The notes under the pieces: model-generated | What the model was told of the DNA's origin: nothing | What the model saw: the letters and a program-made list of their open reading frames with translations, nothing else | The model's database searches: none | Position numbers and translations under genes: made by a program | Assembly (NCBI RefSeq): GCF_042649925.1 | Contig: NZ_JBHSAF010000001.1 | Span: 248,001-312,000, forward strand | Direction: 5' to 3' | Origin: Pseudaeromonas sharmana | Lineage (GTDB): Bacteria; Pseudomonadota; Gammaproteobacteria; Enterobacterales; Aeromonadaceae | DNA: 64,000 nucleotides | Shown here: one piece after another, positions 8,742 through 16,449 of the stretch | Layout of the letters: each line of letters starts with the position of its first letter | Numbering within the stretch: the stretch's first letter is position 1

Positions 8742-8759
8742 TGACCGCAAAAACGGTCA
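8742..8759 (-). other. Hairpin upstream of pth, terminator-like on the minus strand
   Basis: TGACCG (8742-8747) and CGGTCA (8754-8759) form a 6-bp stem with a 6-base loop. On the minus strand it is followed by TTTTGC. It sits 26 bases before the pth start, so it could be a second stop for panD transcripts or a weak attenuator. The T-run is short. Confidence 0.35.
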
Positions 8760-8869
8760 GGCGTCAGGAATGCGCCATTCTAGCCAGCAGGGCTGAAGTG
8801 CTCAACCTTTTGCCGGTTGCCGGGGCTGACGAGGCCGGTTTACTTGCCAATCGGCGGTGTCAGAAAGCC

Positions 8870-8894
8870 AAGAGGCGGCCTGACGCCGCCTCTT
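8870..8894 (-). terminator. Hairpin terminator downstream of panD
   Basis: A perfect 10-bp stem, AAGAGGCGGC (8870-8879) against GCCGCCTCTT (8885-8894), has a 5-base loop. It lies 17 bases past the panD stop. The following minus-strand sequence is only moderately T-rich (ggctttct). Confidence 0.7.
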
Positions 8895-8910
8895 GCCGGG
8901 GAAGATCCAC

Positions 8911-9291
8911 TCAGGTCAACTGAACCGGAATGTCCTTGCCGGTGCGGGCGATGTTGTTCTGCGCGTCGAGATAGACCAGGCGCGGCTTGTGATTGGCAAT
9001 TTCGCTTTCATCAAATACGCCGTAGGCGCAGATGATCACGCGGTCGCCGACCGCAGCCTTGCGTGCCGCCGCACCGTTGAGCGAAATCATCTTCGAGCCG
9101 CGTTCACCGGCAATGGCATAGGTGTGAAAGCGGTCGCCGGTTTCGACGTTGTAGATGTCGATCTGCTCGTTTTCGACAATGCCGGCGGCATCCAGCAGAT
9201 CGAGATCGATACCGCAGGAGCCTTCGTAATTCAGTACCGCATGGGTGACTCGGGCCTGATGCAGTTTGCCGCGGAGCATAATTCGTTGCAT
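8911..9291 (-). CDS. panD: Aspartate 1-decarboxylase PanD
   Basis: A 126-residue pyruvoyl enzyme that makes beta-alanine for pantothenate. The proenzyme self-cleaves between G24 and S25, both present in YEGSCGID. The start chosen is the ATG at 9291 (MQRIMLRGKLHQ), which fits the family. An ATG six codons earlier would add residues that the family lacks. It is the last gene of the panB-panC-panD series. Confidence 0.97.
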   Translation of the reverse strand: MQRIMLRGKLHQARVTHAVLNYEGSCGIDLDLLDAAGIVENEQIDIYNVETGDRFHTYAIAGERGSKMISLNGAAARKAAVGDRVIICAYGVFDESEIANHKPRLVYLDAQNNIARTGKDIPVQLT

Positions 9292-9351
9292 GGTGGTTCC
9301 TCTTTCCAACTTGACCCGGCGCTGCCGGTCTGCCAGCGCGCGGACTATAAA

Positions 9352-10215
9352 CTATCTATCTTGTGGGTGCAAATTCACCACCAGGTTGTCGATCAGCCGG
9401 GCTCGCCCCAGGAAGGCAGCCATTAAAATCACCGCGCGCTGACTCTGGGCACCCAGCGGCAACAAGGTATCGGCATCCACCAGATCGATGGCATCAGTGC
9501 GGAAACCGCCCTCATCCAACTGCTCTGTCGCTTGCTGGATCAGGGCCTCATAGTCCTGCTCCCCCTGTTCGATCCGTTGACCCAACTGGTGCATGACGCG
9601 GGCCAGCAAGGGGGCGATTGCGCGTTCGGCGACGCTCAGGTAGCCATTGCGTGATGACAGGGCCAGGCCATCCTCGGCCCGCACGGTCGGCACACCGACG
9701 ATTTCGACTGGCATGGCCATATCGGCCACCATCTGGCGGATCAGGGCCAGTTGCTGATAATCCTTCTGCCCGAAGCACGCCACATCCGGCTGCACCAGGT
9801 TGAACAGCTTGGTCACCACGGTGGCAACGCCGCGGAAGTGACCGGGACGCAGTGCCCCTTCCAGCAGGGTCGAGATGCCTGGTACTTCGACGTAGGTCTG
9901 GGCGCCGAGACCATGGGGATACATGATCTCCGGCGTCGGCGTAAAGACGGTATCGACGCCAGCAGCGCGCAGCCGGGCACAGTCCTGTTCCAGGGTGCGT
10001 GGGTAGTTGGCCAGATCCTCGGCGCGGTCGAATTGCATCGGGTTGACGAAGATGCTGACCACGACGCGGCGGGCACGCTGTTGTGCCTCGCGGACCAAGG
10101 TCAGATGGCCGTCGTGCAGGTTGCCCATGGTTGGGACGAAGGCGATGGTGTCGCCCTGTTGGCGAAAATGGCTAATAGTGTGACGCAGCGTCGGGATGTC
10201 GTTGACGACAAGCAT
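9352..10215 (-). CDS. panC: Pantothenate synthetase
   Basis: A 287-residue ligase joining pantoate and beta-alanine at the cost of ATP. The nucleotidyltransferase motif PTMGNLHDGH is at residues 28-37 and LALSSRNGYL is the second nucleotide-binding element. The ATG at 10215 follows GAGGAAC and gives the standard N-terminus MLVVNDIPTLR. An ATG 11 codons upstream is less likely. It lies between panB and panD. Confidence 0.97.
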   Translation of the reverse strand: MLVVNDIPTLRHTISHFRQQGDTIAFVPTMGNLHDGHLTLVREAQQRARRVVVSIFVNPMQFDRAEDLANYPRTLEQDCARLRAAGVDTVFTPTPEIMYPHGLGAQTYVEVPGISTLLEGALRPGHFRGVATVVTKLFNLVQPDVACFGQKDYQQLALIRQMVADMAMPVEIVGVPTVRAEDGLALSSRNGYLSVAERAIAPLLARVMHQLGQRIEQGEQDYEALIQQATEQLDEGGFRTDAIDLVDADTLLPLGAQSQRAVILMAAFLGRARLIDNLVVNLHPQDR

Positions 10216-10287
10216 GGACTGTTCCTCGTTACGCTTCGCGTAGCCCACCCCGCGAGGGGTGGGGCGCAGGAGTCGTGGATCGGTTGA

Positions 10288-11082
10288 TCAGTTGAAGGTC
10301 TGTTCCGGGCCGGGGAAGGAGCCATCAGCAACTTGCGCCATGTACTGGCGTACTGCTGCGCGGATGTCTCCGGTTTCGGCGAGGAAGTTCTTGGTAAATT
10401 TCGGGGTGTAGCCGGAAGTGATGCCGAAGGCATCGTGCATCACCAGGATCTGGCCATCGGTTCCGTTGCCGGCACCGATGCCGATCACCGGAATGCGCAG
10501 CGCCTTGGTGATGCGTTCGGCCAGAGCGGCAGGAACACACTCCAGCACCAGCAACTGGATGCCAGCAGCCTGCAATGCCAATGCGCTGCGGTAGATTTCG
10601 TCAGCCTGTTCGACATCGCGGCCCTGTACGCGGAAGCCGCCGAACACATGCACCGATTGCGGCGTCAATCCGAGGTGGCCACACACCGGGACGCCATTGC
10701 GGTTGAGATGGCGCACGGTATCACACAACCAGTCGCCACCTTCAATCTTGACCATGCTGGCCCCGGCGGCCATCAGCTTGGCGGCGTTGGCACAGGCACT
10801 GGCGGTATCGGCATAGCTCATAAACGGCAGGTCGGCGATCACCAGCGCATTGCTGGTGCCACGCCGTACGCAGCGGGTGTGATAGGCCATCTCGTCGACG
10901 CTGACCGGCAGCGTATCGGTGTGCCCCTGCATGACCATGCCCAACGAGTCACCAATCAGCAGGACGGGGATGCCCTCGTCGTCGAACAGACGGGCGAAGG
11001 TGGCATCATAGGCGGTGATCGAAGCGAACTTCTGCCCTTCCTGCTTCATTTTCTGCAGCTGGGTAATGGTGACTTTGCTCAT
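10288..11082 (-). CDS. panB: 3-methyl-2-oxobutanoate hydroxymethyltransferase
   Basis: A 264-residue enzyme for the first committed step of pantothenate synthesis, using methylene-tetrahydrofolate. Metal and substrate ligands are in place: D45 (GDSLGMV), D84 (ADLPFMSY) and E114 (KIEGGDW). It starts 14 bases after the folK stop, so folate and pantothenate genes share a transcript. Confidence 0.97.
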   Translation of the reverse strand: MSKVTITQLQKMKQEGQKFASITAYDATFARLFDDEGIPVLLIGDSLGMVMQGHTDTLPVSVDEMAYHTRCVRRGTSNALVIADLPFMSYADTASACANAAKLMAAGASMVKIEGGDWLCDTVRHLNRNGVPVCGHLGLTPQSVHVFGGFRVQGRDVEQADEIYRSALALQAAGIQLLVLECVPAALAERITKALRIPVIGIGAGNGTDGQILVMHDAFGITSGYTPKFTKNFLAETGDIRAAVRQYMAQVADGSFPGPEQTFN

Positions 11083-11096
11083 CGGGTCTTCTCCGT

Positions 11097-11588
11097 TTAC
11101 AGCGTGTCGGCGAGCGGTTGCAGTCCGTCGCGATCACAGGATTCGGCCAGTGCGCGCAACGGGGTACCGCAGGGCAGTACCAGATCGGGCACCAGATCTG
11201 ACAGGGGTAACAGCACAAAGGCACGCTGCTTCATGCCATAGTGAGGCACGGTCAGGCGCGCGTCATTGATCTGCTCGTTACCGAACAACAGCAGGTCGAG
11301 GTCGAGGGTGCGCGGCCCCCAGCGCTCGTCCTTGCGGACCCGTCCCTGGTCCAGCTCGATGCGTTGCATCGCGTCGAGCAGGGCGTGCGCGGTCAGATCG
11401 GTCTCCAGCCAGGCGACGCCATTGATGTAATCGGGTTGATCGGCCGGCCCCATCGGGGTCGAGCGGTATAGTGGCGAACAGGCGACGAAGCGGCTGTGCG
11501 GCAACTGTCGCAGCGCCTCGACGGCCGCCTGAATCTGCCTCAGCGGTGCCTCGAGATTGGCACCGAGGGCAATAAACGCCGGAATCAT
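11097..11588 (-). CDS. folK: HPPK (2-amino-4-hydroxy-6-hydroxymethyldihydropteridine pyrophosphokinase)
   Basis: A 163-residue enzyme of folate synthesis that transfers pyrophosphate from ATP to hydroxymethyl-dihydropterin. The family signature GPRTLDLDLLLFG begins at residue 91, and N11 of LGANLE is in place near the N-terminus. Its ATG overlaps the pcnB stop as ATGA (11585-11588), suggesting translational coupling. Confidence 0.97.
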   Translation of the reverse strand: MIPAFIALGANLEAPLRQIQAAVEALRQLPHSRFVACSPLYRSTPMGPADQPDYINGVAWLETDLTAHALLDAMQRIELDQGRVRKDERWGPRTLDLDLLLFGNEQINDARLTVPHYGMKQRAFVLLPLSDLVPDLVLPCGTPLRALAESCDRDGLQPLADTL

Positions 11589-13000
11589 GCCTGGGCGTCC
11601 TTGGGACGACGAGGGCCACGACGCCGGCGGCGGCGTGGTTTGCTGCGCTCACCGTCCGCTTCGCTTTGCGGGTATGGGTGCGGAGCAGCCTGATGAGGCT
11701 GCTGGTCGCCCCCTTGACTCTGCTGGTAGTTCTGCCACCACTGTACCAACTCTTTAAGACGGCCATCGACACGGCTGCGAAGCTCGAGGAAATCGAGGGC
11801 AGCACGGAACTTGGGATGGCCGAGCAGACGTTCGGCGCGCTTACCGGAGCGGCGCGGCAGGCGATCTTGCAACAGCCAGATATCACGCACGTCTGTGGTG
11901 AAGCGGCGTGGAATGGCGATGGTACGGATCTGGGTATCGATCGCCTCGTTCATTGCCAGCATCAGGGTATCCTGTGGTGGCAGCGAGCTCTCGTTGCTGA
12001 AGTCACGGCTGCGTTTTTCCACTACACCCCACAGCAGGGCGGCATAGAAGAAGGCCGGCGTCACCGGCAGGTCGGCGGCAACGCGCTCATCGGTATTGAT
12101 CAGCGCCAGTTCGAGAAAACGCTCAAAGGGTGAGTTGCCCGCGGGGGTCAGCAGCGTGGCGACCTGAGGGAACAGTGGAGCAAAGAGTCCATACTGGCGC
12201 AGCAGGTAATAGGTTTTCAGCGCATCGCCGGCGAGGAACAGCTTCAGCGTCTCCTCAAACAGGCGAGCGGGTGGTATGTCCTGCAGCAGGGGAGCCAGTT
12301 CGCGGATCGGTGCCGCGGTGCGTTCACTGAGCCCCAGGTCCAGCTTGGCGGCAAAGCGGATGGCCCGCAGCATGCGAACCGGGTCTTCACGGTAACGGGT
12401 CTCGGGATCGCCGATCAGCTCCAGAAGGCCGGCTTCCAGATCTGTCAGGCCGCCGTGGAAGTCGTGCAGGCTGAAATCCTTGATGCTGTAGTAGAGCGCA
12501 TTGACGGTGAAGTCGCGGCGCTCGGCATCTTCTTCGATGGTGCCATAGACGTTGTCGCGTAGCAGCATGCCTTCGTCGGAGCGGCTGGAGACATGTTTGC
12601 TGGTATTGACCTTATGATGATGACCGCGGAACGTGGCGACCTCGATGACGTCGCGGCCAAAGACCACGTGCGCCAGTCGAAAACGACGACCGACCAGACG
12701 GCAGTTGGAGAACAGCTTTTTGATCTGTTCCGGCGTCGCATCGGTGACGATGTCAAAGTCTTTTGGCTTGCGCCCCAGCAGCAGATCGCGGACACCACCG
12801 CCGACCAGATAGGCTTCGAAACCCGCTTTGTTCAGCCGGTAGAGCACTTTCAGGGCATTGTCACTGATCTGCCGACGCGAGATCGGATGCTGATCCCGAG
12901 TCAGGATACAGCGTTCACCGGGCTCACCGAGGGTGACGGTGCCGGTTTCATCTTCTTTGCCCAGGACTTTGCGGCAAAAATTAGCGATCTGGGAAAATAT
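11585..13000 (-). CDS. pcnB: Poly(A) polymerase I, predicted AUA start codon
   Basis: Poly(A) polymerase I tags RNAs for decay. The family of class-II nucleotidyltransferases shows LVGGGVRDLLLG and the catalytic aspartates in DFD (residues 81 and 83). The C-terminus is arginine-rich (KPRRRRRRG). The only ATG, GTG or TTG before the core is a GTG at 12847, which would remove a conserved N-terminus. Upstream of it the frame continues with FSQIANFCRKVLG, collinear with E. coli PcnB (FTRVANFCRKVL). It begins at ATA (13000-12998), aligned with the known AUU start of E. coli pcnB, behind GGAGGT with a 5-base spacer. An in-frame TAG lies further upstream. This gives 471 residues. The start is inferred from sequence only. 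Confidence 0.93.
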   Translation of the reverse strand: MFSQIANFCRKVLGKEDETGTVTLGEPGERCILTRDQHPISRRQISDNALKVLYRLNKAGFEAYLVGGGVRDLLLGRKPKDFDIVTDATPEQIKKLFSNCRLVGRRFRLAHVVFGRDVIEVATFRGHHHKVNTSKHVSSRSDEGMLLRDNVYGTIEEDAERRDFTVNALYYSIKDFSLHDFHGGLTDLEAGLLELIGDPETRYREDPVRMLRAIRFAAKLDLGLSERTAAPIRELAPLLQDIPPARLFEETLKLFLAGDALKTYYLLRQYGLFAPLFPQVATLLTPAGNSPFERFLELALINTDERVAADLPVTPAFFYAALLWGVVEKRSRDFSNESSLPPQDTLMLAMNEAIDTQIRTIAIPRRFTTDVRDIWLLQDRLPRRSGKRAERLLGHPKFRAALDFLELRSRVDGRLKELVQWWQNYQQSQGGDQQPHQAAPHPYPQSEADGERSKPRRRRRRGPRRPKDAQA

Positions 13001-13011
13001 GGTACACCTCC
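12998..13011 (-). promoter_or_regulatory. Strong ribosome binding site in front of the pcnB AUA codon
   Basis: On the minus strand GGAGGT occupies 13011-13006, followed by GTACC and then ATA at 13000-12998. This near-perfect Shine-Dalgarno at ideal distance from a non-standard codon decides the start. In E. coli, pcnB translation is limited by its AUU start, so the same logic may hold here. Confidence 0.8.
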
Positions 13012-13077
13012 GAACAGGCAGTGGCCTGTTATTGCGGCGCTATGATAGCGCAGCAGCAAAAAATGAGAAACCGCTGA

Positions 13078-13968
13078 CTAGGAATGGCTGGCATGAGTCG
13101 TTTCGCTACTCCGGTGCGGAATCGACCGCATTGACCAATGCTGCAGGGCCCAGGTCAGCTGGATGTCCGCAGACGCACCTGCCAACTCGGCCGGGGGGCA
13201 CTGCCCCAGAAACGCCAATGCTTGCCACAACGTCTGGCCGATGTGCTGTTGTGATAGCGGCGGTGCATGGTTCTGCTTGGAGAGTTTGCGGCCATCTGAT
13301 TGCAGGGCCAGCGGTAGATGTAACCAGCCTGGTTCCGGGTAGCCGAGTAACCTGTACAGTGCAATCTGACGCACCGTTGGCTCAATCAGGTCGGCGCCCC
13401 GCACCACCTCGGTAATGCCACTGTCGGCGTCATCGATCACCACGGCAAGGTTATAGGCGAATAAGCCGTCACGACGCTTGAGGATAAAGTCCTCCTCGGC
13501 TAGCGCGATGGGTACGCTAATGCGCCCCAGTAGCCGATCGTCAAATTCGTACACTGGCTGGTCCATGCGCAGACGGATGGCGTGGCCGGCACCGCTAAGG
13601 TCTCTTGACCGGCAATGGCCGGGATAAATTCCCCCGGCTTCCTGGATGCGAGCCCGGCTGCAGTCACAGTGATAGGTCATGCCGCGGATACCGAGCTCAT
13701 CCAGCAACTGCTGGTAACGGGGGTGGCGTCGGCTCTGGTAGACAACTTCGCCGTCCCAGTGCAATCCATAGCTATCGAGTGTGCGCAGGATCAGATCGGC
13801 GGCACCGGGGACTTCGCGCGGGGGATCCAGATCCTCGATACGAACCAACCAGCGGCCACCCTGCGCCCGTGCTTGCAGGTAGCTACCCATTGCGGCGATG
13901 AGCGAGCCAAAGTGTAACGGGCCCGACGGTGATGGAGCAAAGCGCCCGGTATAAGAAGAGATAGGCAT
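13078..13968 (-). CDS. gluQ: Glutamyl-Q tRNA(Asp) synthetase
   Basis: A truncated glutamyl-tRNA synthetase paralogue that attaches glutamate to queuosine at position 34 of tRNA-Asp. It has only the catalytic half: the HIGH-like APSPSGPLHFG at residues 11-21, a zinc site with CDCSRARI and YPGHC, and the KMSKS-like KLSKQNHA. The start MPISSYTGRF at 13968 gives 296 residues. A TTG eight codons upstream is possible, because no clear Shine-Dalgarno decides the matter. It lies downstream of dksA, as in many gammaproteobacteria. Confidence 0.93.
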   Translation of the reverse strand: MPISSYTGRFAPSPSGPLHFGSLIAAMGSYLQARAQGGRWLVRIEDLDPPREVPGAADLILRTLDSYGLHWDGEVVYQSRRHPRYQQLLDELGIRGMTYHCDCSRARIQEAGGIYPGHCRSRDLSGAGHAIRLRMDQPVYEFDDRLLGRISVPIALAEEDFILKRRDGLFAYNLAVVIDDADSGITEVVRGADLIEPTVRQIALYRLLGYPEPGWLHLPLALQSDGRKLSKQNHAPPLSQQHIGQTLWQALAFLGQCPPAELAGASADIQLTWALQHWSMRSIPHRSSETTHASHS

Positions 13969-14096
13969 CTGCGGGTTATGAGTTGACAAGCATGCTTCGC
14001 CGCGCAGTCTGACACAGGGGCTCGCCGGTGCCAAGTCAGATGACGGTCAAGGCAAATGGTGGCCACTTAGCGACACACATGGCACCACGGGCAGCA

Positions 14097-14125
14097 GTAA
14101 AAACCAAGGGCGCCGCAGCGCCCTT
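14097..14125 (-). terminator. Intrinsic terminator between dksA and gluQ
   Basis: AAGGGCGC (14106-14113) pairs with GCGCCCTT (14118-14125) around a 4-base loop. On the minus strand it is followed by tggtttttact. It lies 20 bases past dksA. A terminator here is known from Shigella to limit gluQ expression from the dksA promoter. Confidence 0.85.
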
Positions 14126-14145
14126 GATGACTCGTCAGTATAGGC

Positions 14146-14595
14146 TTAGCCTGCCATCTGCTTTTCCTTGATCTCGGCCAGCGTCTTGCAATCGACACAC
14201 AGTTCAGCGGTCGGACGGGCTTCGAGGCGACGAATGCCGATCTCGATACCGCAGTGTTCGCAGTAACCGAAATCGTCGTCTTCGAGCTTAACGAGTGTCT
14301 TTTCAATCTTCTTGATCAGCTTGCGCTCGCGATCCCGCGCCCGCAGTTCAAGAGCAAATTCCTCTTCCTGCGCGGCACGGTCAACCGGGTCCGGGAAGTT
14401 GGCTGCTTCATCTTTCATATGATCGACGGTGCGGTCGACTTCTTCTCGCAACTGATTGCGCCAGGCCTCGAGGATCTTGCGAAAGTGCGTCTTCTGCGCT
14501 TCGTTCATGTACTCTTCATCAGGCTTGGCCTGATAAGGCTCTACACCGGCGATGGCCAGAGGACCCAGCGACTTGTTGGTATCGCCCATAGGCAT
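14146..14595 (-). CDS. dksA: RNA polymerase-binding transcription factor DksA
   Basis: A 149-residue DksA that reaches through the secondary channel of RNA polymerase and amplifies ppGpp effects. The coiled-coil tip carries DPVDRA at residues 69-74, and the zinc finger is C112, C115, C133 and C136. The start ATG at 14595 follows AGGAG with a 6-base spacer. The upstream region carries two terminator-like hairpins (see 14754-14913). sfsA is divergent from it here. Confidence 0.98.
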   Translation of the reverse strand: MPMGDTNKSLGPLAIAGVEPYQAKPDEEYMNEAQKTHFRKILEAWRNQLREEVDRTVDHMKDEAANFPDPVDRAAQEEEFALELRARDRERKLIKKIEKTLVKLEDDDFGYCEHCGIEIGIRRLEARPTAELCVDCKTLAEIKEKQMAG

Positions 14596-14753
14596 GATGA
14601 TCTCCTAATTCGCACCACTCAGCACTACATCGTGTGCTGGCTACTGATAATCTAAGGCCGGTATCTATATCAGAAGGTGTCGGGGGGAGCAAATAGGAAC
14701 CGCATTTTTGCTATCCAGACCTTCTTTTCTTTTTTCGACCTGCCTAAGGTTCC

Positions 14754-14913
14754 AAAAAACCCGCGGCCATCCGCGGCTTGGTATCGCTATATTGTGTCGT
14801 TTTTGCCACTTTCAAGGCATCAATTCGACAAACTGGCTAAAAAAAATGGCCTGGTCTGTAAACCGGCCTCCATACTGGGCGCGCCGTAGCTTGGCACCGT
14901 GTTTTCTCGGTGC
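14754..14913 (-). ncRNA. Structured region with two tandem terminator-like hairpins upstream of dksA
   Basis: The 381-base sfsA-dksA gap holds, in minus-strand order, three structures. A hairpin pairs GCACCG with CGGTGC (14894-14913). A GGCCGGT/ACC-a-GGCC hairpin is followed at once by a run of eight T (14839-14868). A CCGCGG/CCGCGG hairpin is followed by six T after one G (14754-14776). The last two look like intrinsic terminators, yet no protein gene on the minus strand ends here. Either a small RNA of about 100-200 bases or a dksA leader with attenuators would fit. No promoter could be fixed with confidence. Confidence 0.45.
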
Positions 14914-14976
14914 TCGTGCCGGTGGCGACGCTGATCAATCCCTCTCTTTTTCTGGTTATAGCAGACAAACACGATC

Positions 14977-15756
14977 ATGGATCTATTCGAACCGACAAAA
15001 GCTGATGATGCCCTTGATGTGACGTTTCCACAGCCTTTGCAAGGAGCATGCCTGTTACGACGTTACCAACGTTTTCTTGCCGATGTCCGGCTGGATGAGG
15101 GGACAGAGATAACGTTGCATTGCCCGAATACCGGACGCATGACCGGCTGTGGTGAGCCGGGTTGGCGCGTCTGGTTTTCACTGTCCGACAATCCGGCCCG
15201 CAAGTATCCGGGGACCTGGGAGTTGGCACAGACGCCTGACGGTGACTGGATTGGTGTTAATACCAGCCGGGCGAACGCCGTGGTGGCGGCGGCGCTTCAC
15301 GCCGGCCGCATTCCCGAGCTTACGGGTTACCATTCGTTGCGCCGTGAGGTGCCATATGGTGAGGAGCGCAGTCGGATTGACCTGTTACTGACGGCTCCAG
15401 ACCAAGCGTCCTGTTATATCGAGGTCAAGAGCGTTACCCTGCTGGGCGATCCGGCGCGGCCATCTTTGGCAGGGCAGGGGCATGGCTTTTTCCCTGATGC
15501 GCCCAGTGCGCGCGCCAGCAAACACCTGCGTGAGCTGATCAGATTACGGCAGCAAGGGCAGCGGGCCCTGGTGCTGTTTTGCGTGTTGCATACCGGTATC
15601 CGCCAGGTGAGCGCGGCACAGCATGTTGATGCAGACTATGCCCTGGCGCTGCAGCAGGCGGTTGAGGCCGGTGTCGAGGTGCTGGCGTATGCTTGTGCGA
15701 TATCACCGCTGGGGTTGCGACTGGGCGCCCGGTTGCCCGTGATGTTCACCGAGTGA
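14977..15756 (+). CDS. sfsA: Sugar fermentation stimulation protein SfsA
   Basis: A 259-residue SfsA-family protein, a DNA-binding or nuclease-fold protein first linked to maltose metabolism. The conserved LHCPNTGRMTGC, KYPGTWEL, ERSRIDLLL and CYIEVKSVTL stretches are all present. The start is uncertain: homology begins at about residue 15 (VTFPQPLQG), which is a GTG at 15019, and neither start has a good Shine-Dalgarno. Its 3' end overlaps the opposite thpR gene by 54 bases. In E. coli it runs in the same direction as dksA; here it is divergent. Confidence 0.93.
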   Translation: MDLFEPTKADDALDVTFPQPLQGACLLRRYQRFLADVRLDEGTEITLHCPNTGRMTGCGEPGWRVWFSLSDNPARKYPGTWELAQTPDGDWIGVNTSRANAVVAAALHAGRIPELTGYHSLRREVPYGEERSRIDLLLTAPDQASCYIEVKSVTLLGDPARPSLAGQGHGFFPDAPSARASKHLRELIRLRQQGQRALVLFCVLHTGIRQVSAAQHVDADYALALQQAVEAGVEVLAYACAISPLGLRLGARLPVMFTE

Positions 15757-16275
15757 CCAGCTGGCTCTGGGTTGGTAGCGTACGCCTTGCGGTGTCGACA
15801 GGGATGCATAGAGATGTAATGTCTGTAACGACAGCGGGATCGGGGTAATCCGCGGGTTAGCCAGCGCACGCGCTTTGCGAAACAGGGTGACGTGAGGCCG
15901 ATAGGGGCGCGGGTCGAGTGGCCAGCCCGCCTCGCTGACGGCTGAGCGCAATCCGGCTTCAAGCAGCAGTAAGGCCTCGGGGATCTGGCTGGGCCCTATC
16001 CAGCCGGCTTTGGCGCGGGGAAACAGCCCGAGCTGGTCCAGCGTCAGCGTCATGGGCGCCAGTGGCAACCGTGCCAGCGTGGTGCTGGTCAGGCGAGTCA
16101 GTGCCGGCAAGGTGCCGAGTGGGGCATTCCCCAGAAACAACAGGGTGAGATGCAGGTTATCCAGCGGTACCGGAGGGCCGGTTTCAGTACTGGCCAACTG
16201 CTGTTGGCAGGCTTGTAGCGCGGCGCCCTGCTGACAGGCATCAAACCCCCAGAACAGTCGTAGGTGTGGCTCCAT
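15703..16275 (-). CDS. thpR: RNA 2',3'-cyclic phosphodiesterase (LigT/ThpR family)
   Basis: A 190-residue 2H phosphoesterase that opens 2',3'-cyclic phosphates on RNA. It has the two HxT motifs of the fold, H42-L-T44 and H128-V-T130. The ATG at 16275 follows GGAGG with a 4-base spacer and was preferred to in-frame starts further upstream. The last 18 codons overlap sfsA in antisense orientation. Confidence 0.92.
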   Translation of the reverse strand: MEPHLRLFWGFDACQQGAALQACQQQLASTETGPPVPLDNLHLTLLFLGNAPLGTLPALTRLTSTTLARLPLAPMTLTLDQLGLFPRAKAGWIGPSQIPEALLLLEAGLRSAVSEAGWPLDPRPYRPHVTLFRKARALANPRITPIPLSLQTLHLYASLSTPQGVRYQPRASWSLGEHHGQPGAQSQPQR

Positions 16276-16381
16276 CTCGCCTCCTTCATTCATTACCTTG
16301 TTCAGCTGTGTAATAGGGCTCACCGGTGTGGTAAGGCTGCAAAATCTGGCCTGGCTGCGTTGAGCGGGCGGCGGCCTGCGC

Positions 16382-16411
16382 AAAAAAAGCGGATGTCATG
16401 ACAACATCCGC
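16382..16411 (-). terminator. Intrinsic terminator of the alcohol dehydrogenase gene
   Basis: GCGGATGT (16389-16396) pairs with ACATCCGC (16404-16411). On the minus strand a run of seven T follows. It lies just past the dehydrogenase stop at 16450. Confidence 0.88.
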
Positions 16412-16449
16412 AAATGCAGGCCCCTCTCAGGCCATACAGCATTTCATGT

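Noticed and set aside
11588..12847. Starting pcnB at the GTG at 12847
   Set aside because: This would remove about 51 residues that match the PcnB N-terminus and leave the strong Shine-Dalgarno at 13006-13011 unused.
14817..14978. Minus-strand leader peptide (about 53 codons) starting opposite the sfsA ATG
   Set aside because: It has no ribosome site, runs through the terminator hairpin and overlaps sfsA; no codon pattern of an attenuation leader stands out.
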